A DNA stretch of 64,000 nucleotides from Adiantum capillus-veneris (lineage: Eukaryota > Streptophyta > Polypodiopsida > Polypodiales > Pteridaceae). Shown here one piece after another: positions 11,912 through 23,193 of this stretch. The stretch is taken from contig CM043964.1 in NCBI GenBank assembly GCA_014529385.2, forward strand, positions 1,836,997 to 1,900,996. The letters are read 5' to 3'. Every line of letters starts with the position of its first letter. The stretch's first letter is position 1. Made by a program: the position numbers and the translations under genes. A model generated the notes under the pieces. That model searched no databases. It was given only the letters and a program-made list of their open reading frames with translations, and was not told where the DNA came from.

Positions 11912-12510
11912 CTATGGTTCATACATACTGGTCACTTTGCATTTCACTATACTTGTATCCGCGATCCAAACCCAAGACACGTTTCCCGGGTCCCATACTA
12001 GGCGATTATGACCATTGATTTTCTCGCATAACTGAGCTTGAGAATTGATTGTCTCAACTCCGAGACCCCTGCTACCACACGTCAAGTCCCTACTATCATA
12101 TATCAAAATAGCCCCGCATACATCCACCATCGATGGGTCTCTCTCAGCCCTAATACATGCCCATTCTGTGAGCTTATGCGCAAAAAAGGGAACTGACTCT
12201 GGTTTCCATTCGGCATCCCGACAACACTCTATCTTCATACATGCCACAAGAGCTTTAAATTTACTCAAGGTCGAAAAGTGGCTCTTGGCCCGCTAGAGAT
12301 CTCATTTTTGTCTTGCCAATTCCTCAGGGTCTCAAGTCCCCTAGTATCCAAATGGAGTTTTAACCAAATCTGGTCCTTCACTATGATACAATGGTTCTTC
12401 AGATCCTTGACTTCACCTTTAGCCATGCTTCTCGAACGTATCTGGCTCCAACATAGGAAAACAAGCCTTCCCGGGCTCCAAGTTCTATCGACCAAACCCG
12501 AAAAAACCAT
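11912..12510 (-). pseudogene. Two overlapping frames of one unknown protein, frame-shifted
   Basis: The upstream frame (12510 to 12265) starts at ATG and contains WLKLHLDTRGLE. The downstream frame (12268 to 11912) contains CMKIECCRDAEWKPE, AILIYDSRDLTCGSRGLG and RLVWDPGNVSW. They meet at a TTGA where one base shift joins them, so they probably form one coding unit with a frameshift. The downstream part resembles 7261-7515 on the other strand. I do not recognise the family. A second copy of the upstream half lies at 15750-16124. Confidence 0.4.
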
Positions 12511-13006
12511 ACATTATTAAGAGCTAAACACTACTAAATATCTTGGCACACCTCAACACCCGTTATACCTGCAAAATTACCACAAAAGGGAGTGTGGGGA
12601 GATTCATTCAATGCAACTGAAAAGAACATTATCCCTCAATCATTACGAACGAATGTTCAGAAGAGTAAAGAATCTACTTTAAGTACACTTTTTGAACTTT
12701 TACCATGAAAGGCCCACCTCTATTATTTGCCATATTTTCTAGAGAGAGAGTGCGAAAAATACATTTTCTTAGAAGGCCCTCCAAATGACCTCCGAAATTT
12801 CCTAATATATAGGAATTTATTAGTAATCTAACAATGAAAATGCAAAGAGACTAAATGCAAAAACTATGTTACTAATTGATGATATAATAGAGGAATTAAT
12901 TAGGTTGAGCTATGAACCATCGCCTCTGATACCACATGAAATGAACTGGCTATGGAAAAAATGCTAGTTAGTCATTCATGATGAGGTTCATCTATTAAAC
13001 ACAACA
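12134..13006. repeat. Block A, first copy
   Basis: About 870 bp from ATGGGTCTCTCTCAGCC to TTAAACACAACA. It is repeated at about 15750-16621 with roughly five base differences seen by eye. It includes the upstream half of the unknown minus-strand coding unit. Confidence 0.85.
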
Positions 13007-13298
13007 TATATAAAAATACCTGTTCAATTTCCATTTGTAGAGCAAGATTCTTCATCTCCGTAGTGCCTTCGAGTCGATGTAGCATGTGTTTTGATGCATT
13101 TATATTAGTTTCCACATATTTTATCTCATCAACATCACAAGGAACATGTCGATGTAGTTCATGGAGACGTTGCTGGAACAAAAGAATATCCTCCTTAATT
13201 TTCTTTGTGACAGCATTCAGGCCCTCAAACCTTAGTAAACTCTCTTTCTTTCGTTGGAGAATTGCCCTCAGCTCAGATAACCTGTTCAACTTCTGCAT
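13007..13298 (-). pseudogene. Coiled-coil exon of an unknown gene, copy 1
   Basis: The minus frame is rich in heptad-like Leu/Lys/Glu (LNRLSELRAILQRKKESLLR, then KKIKEDILLFQQRLHEL). It ends at GAACAG followed by GTATTTTT, a plausible splice donor. The copy at 33.86-34.14 kb is nearly identical but carries TAG where this one has CAG. Here the block is cut off from the downstream exon by the junction with block A. Function unknown. Confidence 0.5.
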
Positions 13299-13466
13299 GG
13301 AGCTTGTCGAAACTCTATGAACAATGGCAAATAAAAAATGTAATCTACTGCCACTGTTTCAAATTGCAAAACTTTGTCCTCTTCAATATTAGAAATATTG
13401 TTGGCACCCTGTGTGTACTGCCTCTTCTTGTTGGACCCTAATAGACCAGCATGAAATTATCCACTA

Positions 13467-13897
13467 GCCCTCTTCCAATTTTCCACCTTCCTCTTCAATC
13501 CTCTAGGCTTACTACTGCACATGCCAAACACACTCTCCCCAAACCTTGCCCATGCAATTTTATGTCTTGGTGGGTCATTTTTAGCAGCTTGACATTTCTC
13601 AAAAGCATATCACCTAGCAAACTTATCTATGGTAGTAATCTCCCCACATGATGGGGGGTCCTGGTACACCTTATGAAAAAGAAGTTTGCAATCATCAATG
13701 AAAGAAGGCTGCAAATGGTGAAGGTAGACCTTTGCATTCTTCTGATACCGATATTGGAAAAAAGTAAGACATTGATCATCTCGTAGATCATAATCAGATA
13801 AGTCCTTATCAACCTTTCCTTCTATACTCAAACCATACTCCTCATGTAATTCTTTTGTAGTATAGCAGAATTGATTGAGTATTGGGTACTCATCCAT
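13467..13897 (-). pseudogene. First-exon copy of an unknown gene, broken
   Basis: Begins MDEYPILNQFCYTTKELHEE and reads as in the copy at 34292-34732 until a TGA (TGC in the other copy) near 13609. Homology continues after the stop to about 13467. An E2-type LTR starts 20 bp upstream of the ATG, as at the other locus, so the whole segment was duplicated after the LTR arrived. Domain not recognised. Confidence 0.5.
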
Positions 13898-13916
13898 TCT
13901 ATTTTTCCCTAAAATA

Positions 13917-14056
13917 TGTTGAGCTTATATGTGAAGTTACTCAATATATGGCTTCTCTATATATGGCACCCAGGTCCCCTCTATATAGACATCATCTCAT
14001 GTGTGTATTCTACAAACTTTGGGGTTCTATTTCTGTGATCTCTCTTTCTCTCAACA
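13917..14056 (+). repeat. E2-family 5' LTR (truncated copy)
   Basis: 140 bp, TGTTGAGC to CTCAACA, nearly identical to 34752-34891. Confidence 0.85.
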
Positions 14057-14089
14057 TGGTATCACAGCAGTATGTTTTTGTTTTTTGAT

Positions 14090-15110
14090 TTTTCTCCTCA
14101 TCAAAACCGATTTTGTAGAAACTACCCACAACTTTGCAGAAGGATGTTTTTTCAAATTCTGCACCAATTTTTGAGTTATTGTTCGCGGACAGCGTACATA
14201 TCTGAAAAGCAACTTCCGCTTTTTGTTTTTGATTTTTCTGCTAATTGAAAACGATTTTGCAGAAACTACCCTTGAAAGAGACGGGAATCGATGTGGTCAA
14301 AAACTTTGTAAAAGGAAGTTTTTTCAAATTCTGCACCAATTTTGAGTTATCGTTCGCGGACTACGTACATACCTGAAAAGCAACTTTCGCTTTTCGGTTT
14401 TGATTTTTTTGCTAATTGAAAACGATTTTGCAGAAACTACTCGCGAGAGGGAGGGACTGGAATCGATGTGGTCTACAACTTTGCAGAAGAAAGTTTTTTC
14501 AAATTCTGCAACGATTTTGAGTTATCGTTCGCAGACTGCTTACATGTCCGAAAAGCAAGTTTTGTTTTATGTTTTTTATTTTTATTCTAATTGAAAACGA
14601 TTTTGCAAAAACTACCCGCTGAAGGACCAGAATCAATATGGTCTACAACTTTGCAGAAGAAAGTTTTTTCAAATTATGCACTGATTTTGAGTTATCGTTC
14701 GCGGACTGCGTACATGTCCGAAAAGCAAGTTTTGTTTTACGTTTTTTATTTTTCTGCTAATTGAAAACAATTTTGCAGAAACTACCTACATAAGGGACCA
14801 CAATCGATGTGGTCTACAACTTTGCAGCAGAAAGTTTTTTTTCAAATTCTTCAACCGATTTTGAGTTATCGTTCGCGGACGGCGTACATACCTGAAAAGC
14901 AAGTTTCGTTTTATGTTTTTTATTTTTCTGCTAATTGAAAACGATTTTGCAAAAACTAGCCGCTGCAGGCATCGGAATCGATGAGAAACTATTCGCTTGA
15001 GCCATCAGAATCGATGTGGTCTATAACTTTGGAGAAGAAAGTTTCTTTAAATTCTGCACCGATTTGGGTTATCGTCCGAGACTGCGAATATGTTTGAAAA
15101 GAAAAATTTT
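14090..15110. repeat. About 175-bp tandem repeat inside E2 (copy 1)
   Basis: Roughly six units, each containing GAAAACGATTTTGCAGAAACT, GATGTGGTCTACAACTTTGC, TTTTTTCAAATTCTGCA and a TTGAGTTATCGTTCGCGGAC-like core. GAAAAGCAA landmarks fall near 14200, 14377, 14551, 14720 and 14897. Confidence 0.85.
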
Positions 15111-15379
15111 ACTTTTGGCTTTTGATTTTTCTCATAATTGAAAACTTCTCAATTATATTTTTTCTTCATCAATCATATAGTTGTTACTGACGTAATTTTG
15201 CTGCAGAAGCCAGTTACATATCGTTCCGATTCAGTCGAGCCGTTGATGATCGTCCAAATTCTATCGAGCTGCTGTTGGTACATGATCTTTTGTTATATGA
15301 TATACTCATTCATTGATTTTCGTATAATTATTCTTTTAGAGATATAGTTTACGTGGTTTTATTGATAATTTCTCGTCGC

Positions 15380-15745
15380 GATACCATAGTGATTTTGATG
15401 GTACCATGATGATGTTTTGTTAGTACTTTGGTCATGGTGATTTTCGTTGATACCATGATGATATTTCATTGATATCATGGTTATTCTCAGTGATGCCATG
15501 ATGATATTTCGTTGATACTATGGTAATTCTCGGTGATTCCATGATGATATTTCGTTGAATATTCTATGGTGATTTTTGTTGATACCATGATGATGTGTCG
15601 TTGATACCATGGTTATTCTCGGTGATACCATGATTTTGTTTCGTTGATACCATGGTTATTCTCGGTGATACCATGATGTTGTTTCGTTGATACCATGGCT
15701 ATTCTCAGTGATGCCATGATGTTGTTTCGTTGATACCATGATATC
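15380..15745. repeat. GATACCATG minisatellite inside E2 (copy 1)
   Basis: Eight or more imperfect units of about 40-45 bp with alternating TTCGTTGATACCATGG and TTATTCTCGGTGATACCATG. Confidence 0.85.
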
Positions 15746-15749
15746 AATG

Positions 15750-16621
15750 GGTCTCTCTCAGCCCTAATACATGCCCATTCTGTGAGCTTATGCGCAAAAA
15801 AGGGAACTGACTCTGGTTTCCATTCGGCATCCCAACAACACTCTATCTTCATACATGCCACAAGAGCTTTAAATTTACTCAAGGTCGAAAAGTGGCTCTT
15901 GGCCCGCTAGAGATCTCATTTTTGTCTTGCCAATTCCTCGGGGTCTCAAGTCCCCTAGTATCCAAATGGAGTTTTAACCAAATCTGGTCCTTCACTATGA
16001 TACAATGGTTCTTCAGATCCTTGACTTCACCTTTAGCCATGCTTCTCGAACGTATCTGGCTCCAACATAGGAAAACAAGCCTTTCCGGGCTCCAAGTTCT
16101 ATCGACCAAACCCGAAAAAACCATACATTATTAAGAGCTAAACACTACTAAATATCTTGGCACACCTCAACACCCGTTATACCTGCAAAATTACCACAAA
16201 AGGGAGTGTGGGGAGATTCATTCAATGCAACTGAAAAGAACATTATCCCTCAATCATTACGAACGAATGTTCAGAAGAGTAAAGAATCTACTTTAAGTAC
16301 ACTTTTTGAACTTTTACCATGAAAGGCCCACCTCTATTATTTGCCATATTTTCTAGAGAGAGAGTGCGAAAAATAAATTTTCTTAGAAGGCCCTCCAAAT
16401 GACCTCCGAAATTTCCTAATATATAGGAATTTATTAGTAATCTAACAATGAAAATGCAAAGAGACTAAATGCAAAAACTATGTTACTAATTGATGATATA
16501 ATAGAGGAATTAATTAGGTTGAGCTATGAACCATCGCCTCTGATACCACATGAAATGAACTGGCTATGGCAAAAATGCTAGTTAGTCATTCATGATGAGG
16601 TTCATCTATTAAACACAACAG
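15750..16621. repeat. Block A', second copy
   Basis: Near-identical to 12134-13006. It ends at the same TTAAACACAACA, then runs into a (GT)n(GA)n tract rather than block B. Its minus strand carries the frame at 15879-16124 matching 12265-12510. Confidence 0.85.

Positions 16622-16623
<2 letters not shown>

Positions 16624-16694
<71 letters not shown>
16624..16694. repeat. (GT)n(GA)n compound microsatellite
   Basis: About 16 GT followed by about 19 GA dinucleotides. Confidence 0.95.
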
Positions 16695-16698
<4 letters not shown>

Positions 16699-18235
16699 AC
16701 AATAATGAAAGTATAAGAATGTAAATTAAATTGATCTAACTAAATGAAAAAGATGAGCAAAAAATGGGTTCAAATGGTAGGAAAATGCTTGGATAAAAAG
16801 TGTTAGATTGGTCTTCTTTTGTAGAAATAGAGAGAAAGCATCTAGTGACATAAGTGATGATGTGAGATTTAGGCTTCCAAAGTAGAGAGGGTTTCCACAT
16901 TGGTGGTGTAAATATCTCACACACCCCAACATAGTCATTGTCACTTGCAATTTTTTCTTCCTTTGTATCCTCAAAAGACAGTGTGGAATTGCACACATTC
17001 CCTTTCAATAATATTTTTGATAGGACATCTATTGAATGTATTCATTGTTTTTAATGTGTTTTCAGATTTCAATCGTAGATATCTAGAACAAAAAATTGCT
17101 ATTTTTGAAGGGGAAACTTCTATAGAGGGTAGAATGGAATGAATGACAAGAAATACTATACGAGTAAATATATATAGATAAAGGGTAAGTCCTGCCATAC
17201 TAATAAAGAAAATTGGGTGGATAGAAGGTGGGAGCAAGAGAAAGAAAATATAGTGTGATATGAAATGTTAAAAAGAAATTAGTTTTAAGAAAAGAGAAGA
17301 ACTACCATGATAGGTAAGAAAGAACTTCGAAACTCATAGAGGGAGGGGAGGAGAACCATACTTTAGAAAGGATGTCACCAAACTAGAGGTAGCCACTATA
17401 ATATCAATCTGCCATTGACAAGGTGACTACTCAAATGAGAGGCACACGATGACAAGCCTGTTGATTCTTTCTTTAAGGTTTGTAATCTGGCGGTTTCAAG
17501 ACTCTTTCTTTTGGCATTATAGGAAAAAGGTTTCAAAACCTACTAAGGATATGATTCTCATTCATAGAATGAAAGCACGGAGTCCTCTTTTAAAATCGAT
17601 AGCCGTTATTTAGCAAACCTATGGTCCATTAATGGTACAATCATCTACGAGTCCAAGAATCTTTATTACAAGATAAGCAATTAAACATTTCAAGTGCATC
17701 AAAACATGTGTAGATAGCTCTTGAAACGCCTAGTTGGGTAAAATAATGATAAGGTGGTACAACAACTAAGTTATTTAGTCAGGTCCTAAAAAAAATAAAG
17801 CGTATGGTGAAATTATTTCCAAACTATGTTTAGATTTTGTAGAGGCTATCTTTTTAGATTCTACTCATCAAGATCTTTCAAATAGTATATAGCATGATAG
17901 GGCATACCATGTGATGAACTCGAAACTAGACGCTATGAAGGAGTTAAGCTAGCTATGTCCAAGACAATAATCTTTTTGTTCTCCCCTTAAATCATGGCTG
18001 AGATACGGTCTACTACTCTCCTCACACATTAAAAGTACTTTTTCTAACAAATTACAGCGGTAAATCACAAGAATTTGATCATGAACTAGGAAAATTTTGG
18101 CACTTCTTAATGTGCAATAAAAGGATTAAAAACGTATGGCCACATATTAATGAACTTTAAAAAAGATACATAACAACTTGATCTTTGCCAGTCAAAAAAT
18201 AAGTGCCAAACATGGAACCCTAGTGCTAGGTATCG
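16695..18235. other. No gene recognised
   Basis: AT-rich, non-repetitive within this window. Frames of 90 codons or fewer overlap on both strands at 16726-17237 with no recognisable domain. It forms the 3' flank of the BTB gene. Confidence 0.4.
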
Positions 18236-19345
18236 TCAAACTGAAGATGTTGCGAGTCGTTCTGGCAAATGTTGGGCCAACCCGAGAGGCTCAATTACGC
18301 TTTGATGAATCATGGGGGGAATCATAGCCATCCTATAAAGGATTGTGTCCATCGAAGGAAGGTAGTGATCCATACCATTATGTGACTCGGATGCATGACC
18401 TCGAGAGACAAGAAATATCCACACGTCATCCACATACTTGCATTCAGCCTGTGAGAGCAAAGGGGGTCTTCCTAAAGCGACTTCAAGGTAAGATTTGGAC
18501 GAGGAAGTGAGAGCTTCGGAGTGAGGTTCAAGACAATTCTCACTTGGAAAAGCATCCTGCAAGAAGGATACAAGAGAGTGGGACTCCATATTGGGGGCCA
18601 AGTCGATGCAAGTGGCACTCCAAATGACTAGGGTTCGAAACCATTCGTAGCTGGACATGATTGACAACGACGACGGCCCAAGTTGAAGAAGAGACGGGTT
18701 GGGCATATTGTCAGGGACTGACTCCAAGAGTATGGAGGCTGCTTGTGGGGAAACAAGCTGCAGGAAAGCAGCGGGTTTGGACGCCGTGCAGCAATGGCGG
18801 CAGAGGGACATCAGATCCTCGCCGAAGACTTCGAGGACGGCAGGCTGCAAGGCGCTTAAATGGGTGAGAATTTGAGCGAGAATGGGAGGCGAGCCTTGCA
18901 GCGAGCGCAGGGTGTCAACAAGGGTCCTGCGCAGGACATCCTGCAGATCGCCGATGCAGAGGAAGTGAGCGGCATGCAGGAGGGAGAAGGCGGTGGGGAG
19001 GTCGAGCGAGGTACTGCCGGCGATGGCGCCTGTGTAGATGAACTCCAGGACGGGAAGCAGAATAGGAGAAGGGATGAAACGAAGCTGGACGGAGCCTTGC
19101 TGCGTTTCTGCCATGCCATTGGAGAGCAAAGCGCGGAAGAAGCTGGAGCGAGTGCTGAGCAGGGATCGAAGCGCGTGCACCACAACGCCGTCATCGCAGA
19201 AGAGCTGCAGGTCGCTGCAGTCAGGATTGTTGAGAGTCGCACGCAGCGCCACGCGCAGCTCCGCCATCAGCTTTGAACTTGCACACCTGCTCTTGCACTC
19301 CGGCTCCTCATAGCCCACTCGCAGTTGCACACGAATGTCTTCCAT
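18236..19345 (-). CDS. BTB/POZ-domain protein
   Basis: An intact single-exon frame of 369 codons from ATG at 19345 to TGA at 18236-18238. Residues about 43-145 form a BTB/POZ domain: CSDLQLFCDDGVVVHALRSL, then SSFFRALLSNGM and LPVLEFIYTGAI. The rest is helical and Leu-rich, as in BACK-like regions after plant BTB domains. Known BTB proteins dimerise and often act as substrate adaptors of CUL3 ubiquitin ligases; no second motif here identifies the substrate. The coding part is clearly more GC-rich than its surroundings. The 3' poly(A) end of LINE-A lies only about 156 bp upstream of the start codon, so the natural promoter has been displaced or is very short. I think this is a real gene; expression is unknown. 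Confidence 0.85.
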   Translation of the reverse strand: MEDIRVQLRVGYEEPECKSRCASSKLMAELRVALRATLNNPDCSDLQLFCDDGVVVHALRSLLSTRSSFFRALLSNGMAETQQGSVQLRFIPSPILLPVLEFIYTGAIAGSTSLDLPTAFSLLHAAHFLCIGDLQDVLRRTLVDTLRSLQGSPPILAQILTHLSALQPAVLEVFGEDLMSLCRHCCTASKPAAFLQLVSPQAASILLESVPDNMPNPSLLQLGPSSLSIMSSYEWFRTLVIWSATCIDLAPNMESHSLVSFLQDAFPSENCLEPHSEALTSSSKSYLEVALGRPPLLSQAECKYVDDVWIFLVSRGHASESHNGMDHYLPSMDTILYRMAMIPPMIHQSVIEPLGLAQHLPERLATSSV

Positions 19346-19491
19346 TCTCCAACCGTTATCGCTGATCCTTCGCTAGCTAGACCATCGCCTGCCTTTTCCC
19401 ATGTCCATAGTTTGAGTCAAGTAAACAAATTATGTCGTGAATGGTTAAAAAAACATATTCATTGCTACAAATGTACTCTATTTGGAGCTAG

Positions 19492-19501
19492 AGGAACAAA
19501 A
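19492..19501. repeat. Target-site duplication of LINE-A (left)
   Basis: AGGAACAAAA, repeated at 32536-32545. Confidence 0.8.
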
Positions 19502-19599
19502 CTTTTTTTTTTCCCATAAAGGGCGAGAGCAGGTTTATATTAAAGGAGCGTAATTACAAAAAGCTACCGCAAAAGGTATTGTTCGGTCAATAGTTACAA

Positions 19600-22500
19600 A
19601 ACAAACTTGGTGTTCAAAATCCCTTTCTACGCTGTCAAATTTTTCAGAAAATCATGCAGACAGTCAACTAGCCGGATTCCATTGCTATGTAGCCTTCTTA
19701 GTCTTTCAACATCTGCTCTGCATTCGTCCAACATCCTCTGTACAGGTGTGTATAGGAGCATCGAGAAGCACCTATTGCTGTTTGTTGATGTTGGCACTGT
19801 TGTAGTAGCTCATACAGTCCGTGAGTACCTTGAAGCTGGCTTCATACACTCAACATTGATCAAGCTTTAGCTGATTCACCTGTAGGGAAAAGCACTGAAA
19901 AAGTTCTCTCAGACTTTTAGTCTGGTAAGCTATGTTAAACAACCTTGTCATTTCGGTCAGACCAAATGATCCAGAAAAATTCCGCTCTTATTCTATTCCA
20001 AACCACTGAAAATAACGACACTGAATCCCCTAACGGTAGTTGTTTCCAATTTAACGTGCATCCTAGCCCATCATTCAGAGGTGACAGAATCTCTATACTT
20101 TTAGGGCAGTTCATGAATAGATGAGGGATGTTCTCCTCAACACTGTTGTATCACATGCAGAGCCCAATTCCTAACCTTGCAGTGCTCATTCTATGACCAG
20201 TCCAAACTGCTTTGTGCATGATTAACCAAAGTAGAATGGAATGTTTAACTGGGATTTCTCTATTCCAAATTGCCTAAAATTTGAATGCCCATTGCCAGCG
20301 ATCTAGTGTAGTTTTCCATTTTCTGTTGAGTGAAGTGTGAAGTGGTTCCAATAGTTTTGGGGCTAGAGTGGGGGGGTTAGGCAGAGCACTTCCACTTGAC
20401 CAATAAAAAGCCTTGGAGGAGGGGTCAAGGTCGCTTGAGAGAGTCCACTCTAGCTCTTTTGGGAAGAGGGACTTCCTGCTTTCAATCAATGATATTTCCC
20501 AAGGTTGTAGGTTGTATTGACTTGTGAGCTCGGTTAGGGAGAGCCACCTGTGCTCGAACTTGTGCCATAGATTTCTCCACGTTGCGAGGCATTTGTTGTG
20601 AATGCGCTTGTCTATCCTAATCTGTATCTGATTGAGGGGGGGAATCGGAGGCATTGACCACCATATAGATTCATGGACTCTTAGGTTAAGGCAGTTCTTG
20701 GAGTCCCAATTCACTCTTAAGTGATCTCTACATCTGTTCCAAGCTCCCCACAACGATTTAAGGAGGGGGGAGCCAATGGGAGTTATCTCGATAGGTCCAA
20801 AGAAGATTGAAATCCATGGAAGAGGGAGCATCCCATTGCTTCCTTTGATTTTGAATTTGTTGATGCTCCTGAACAACAATGAGGCCCACTCCTCTTTAGG
20901 ATTTTCCAAAGCTCTGAGGATGAGTTTAACTGCAAGTTTGTCCGCCCATTTACTCAAGTTGGGAATTCCAAGTTCCCCTTGTGTCTTGGGGAGGCAGCAT
21001 ACTTCCCAACTGACCTTGGCTAGGCCTTTCCTCATAGGATCTCCTGACCAAAGGAAGTTTCTACAAGCCCTGGTTATGTCTTTCAGTTGGGAGTCGGGGG
21101 GTCTCCAACAAGAGAGAAAAAACAAGACGTAGCATGAGATAAAGTGCTTGATGACCAGTGTCTGCCGTGCAATATTGTCCTGGAAACCCTTCGAGCGGTT
21201 TAGTTTGGAGGAAAAACGCTCTAGTACCCATTGCCACCTCTGTGCCATGGATACCCTAAATCCAAAAGGGATACCTAAGAGTCTGAAGATGACCCCGTCT
21301 TGAAGAATTGTGCAACCTTGCTCTGCAATCCACCTTGGGAGTGGAGAGAGGGAAGCTCTGATTCCAGTCTTGGAATGGTTGATCCGAGATCCCTATGCTA
21401 CGTAGAATGTCTTCAGACAGTTCTAGAAGCATTGAAGTGATTGTTCGTCATTGTTGAGAAGGCCATTGGTGTCATCAGCGAGTTGAGATAGGCATTGTTG
21501 TCTGCCATCTCGTAACAATATTCCTTTGAGAGTCCCTTCCTGCATTTTGGCTTTGACCGGCCAATTGAGAGAGTCTGCCGAGCTGGCAAAGAGTACGGGG
21601 GCAAGGGGGCATCCTTGCCGAACCGAGTGATTGAGAGGGAATGGCTCTGAGATGCCATTGTTGAGTGCTACTCTTTCCTGAGCATTCCCCTAAAGAGTCT
21701 TTACAAACGTGATCATACCAGGTCCGAACCCCATCATGGTCAGATAGTCGAGGATGAACATCCACTCCAATCTGTCATAGGCTTTGTCGAAGTTGACTTT
21801 GACAAAGACGAAGTCCTGGCATGAGTCTTCGGCATGTTCTATTCCCTCCCACATTGCAATGATAGCTTCCATGATTCTCCTTCATTTGATGAAGCCTTCT
21901 TGCTCTGTGCACAGCCACTCTGATAGAGCGGGGGAAATTCTAAGAGCTATGGCTTTGGCAAAGATTTTGTAGGGTGAATTTAACATGGTGCGTGGTCTCC
22001 AGTTTGAAATGATTTCTTTGGGCACTTTCTTATATAGAAATTTAATGACTCCCGTATTGAGTTGAACTGGTAAGGCTCCATGTTTGACTGATTCCTCCCA
22101 TACTTTAAGGAGGATAGGAGCCAGCACTTCCTTGAAGGTCTGGTAAAATTCAGCCAGGAGCCCATCTATGCCAGGAGTCTTCTTCGGCTTTAAGGAATCA
22201 ATTGCCCTTTTAATTTCCCATATTGTGAGGCCTGAATCAAGCTGGACTGTTATGTGGGAGGGGATCACCTTAGTCCTGCATTGTCTGATTTGTTCACGGG
22301 CTGCATTCACCTCCTCATTCAGTAGATCCTTAGGACTTAATAGCAAAGAGAAGTGTTTCCTCACTATTTCCAGATTTTCACATTCGTCACAGGCCTTGCC
22401 CTTAGGTCCCACTAAGAATGCGATGGCCTCTCTCATGTGTTTCTTCCTTAGATTTTGAAACATTTCTTTTGTAGGTTTATCTACTTGGCCTACCCACCAT

Positions 22501-23188
22501 TCCCTAAAGAAGACTACAACATGTTTGAGGGTGAGGTCCTCCTTGACCCGAAGTTGTGACCTTAGAGTGGCTATCTTGTCCTGAGTGTCAGAATTAGGGC
22601 TTTTGCTATACTCCATCTCTCATAGTTCACTTCAAAGTTTGTCCTTGCGCTTCCTCCTGATTTGTTTTAATTTTTTCCTGAACATTATAAGAGTTTTTTG
22701 AGTGTTTGCTATTGCCAATGACCATGCCTTAGATGGAGTGAGTCCCTTTGAAAAAGATTGCACCCATATTGCCTTAATGCTACTCTGTACTTCTTCTAAT
22801 TGAAACAATGAGGTGTCCGTGTGAAACCAGTGGCTCCTAATTTTCCTACATTTATTATCCAGGGTTATCACTAGAGGATAGTGGTCCAAGATACAAAACG
22901 TGATTCTGGGTTTGGCTTTAATTCTATTGAAGCTTCTGGCTATAGAAGTGCTTATGTAGCATCTATCTACTCTAGCTTTTCTAGCATTGAGGCTTTTTGA
23001 GTAGTTCTGCCATGTGAACTCTCTAGGAGATCCAACATCCCAAAGATCAAGGTGGTCCTTCAGCTGGTTCCATTCATGCAGCCCTGCTCTAGCGATTAAA
23101 TTGCCTCGGTGAAGAAAATGGTCTTCTATGGTTTCTACCATATTGAAATCCCCAAGGAGAATGGTGGGCTCTTTTCGGGTTGTAGGTT
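19600..23188 (-). pseudogene. LINE-A ORF2, C-terminal part: endonuclease end, reverse transcriptase, zf-RVT
   Basis: The frame continues the endonuclease from GDFNMVE through HYPLVITL, then RT with NWRPRTMLNSPYKIFAKAI, VNFDKAYDRLEW, SVRQGCPLAPVLFASS and LADDTNGL (catalytic ADD). It ends with a thumb-like RWQWVLERF...NFLWSGDP region and a C-terminal zinc-knuckle-like stretch (HLFMNC near 20110). All pieces from 23188 to about 20090 are in one reading frame. It is broken only by nonsense codons: TGA 22632, TGA 22620, TGA 21882, TAG 21690, TAG 21423, TAG 21393, TAG 20274, TGA 20151. Further stops lie beyond. Known role: nicking the target and copying the RNA at the nick. Confidence 0.85.
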
Positions 23189-23193
23189 GTTGT
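23189..23193. repeat. Target-site duplication of the gypsy insert (left)
   Basis: GTTGT, repeated at 30533-30537. Confidence 0.85.

Larger units (their letters stand above)
13007..15745. repeat. Block B, partial copy of 33845-36585
   Basis: About 2.74 kb containing the coiled-coil exon, the MDEYP exon, a 5' LTR of the E2 family and about 1.7 kb of E2 interior. It stops inside the E2 interior repeat at a GATACCATGATA and switches directly to block A'. Confidence 0.85.
13917..15745 (+). mobile_element. E2-family short-LTR element, 3'-truncated
   Basis: A 5' LTR (13917-14056), a primer site with one mismatch at 14057-14068 (TGGTATCACAGC) and two internal repeat arrays. The 3' half and the 3' LTR are missing, and the sequence passes into block A' at 15745. 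Non-coding. Part of the duplicated block B. Confidence 0.8.

Noticed and set aside
12922-12934. GCCTCTGATACCA resembling an initiator-Met primer site on the minus strand
   Set aside because: One base differs from the consensus and no matching LTR pair was found around it.
12134-16621. Blocks A and A' as LTRs of an element with block B as interior
   Set aside because: A starts with TG and ends with CA, but a coding unit runs across its left edge, no target duplication or primer site is present, and B is a piece of another locus.
20776-21132. 118-codon plus-strand frame
   Set aside because: Antisense shadow of LINE-A reverse transcriptase.
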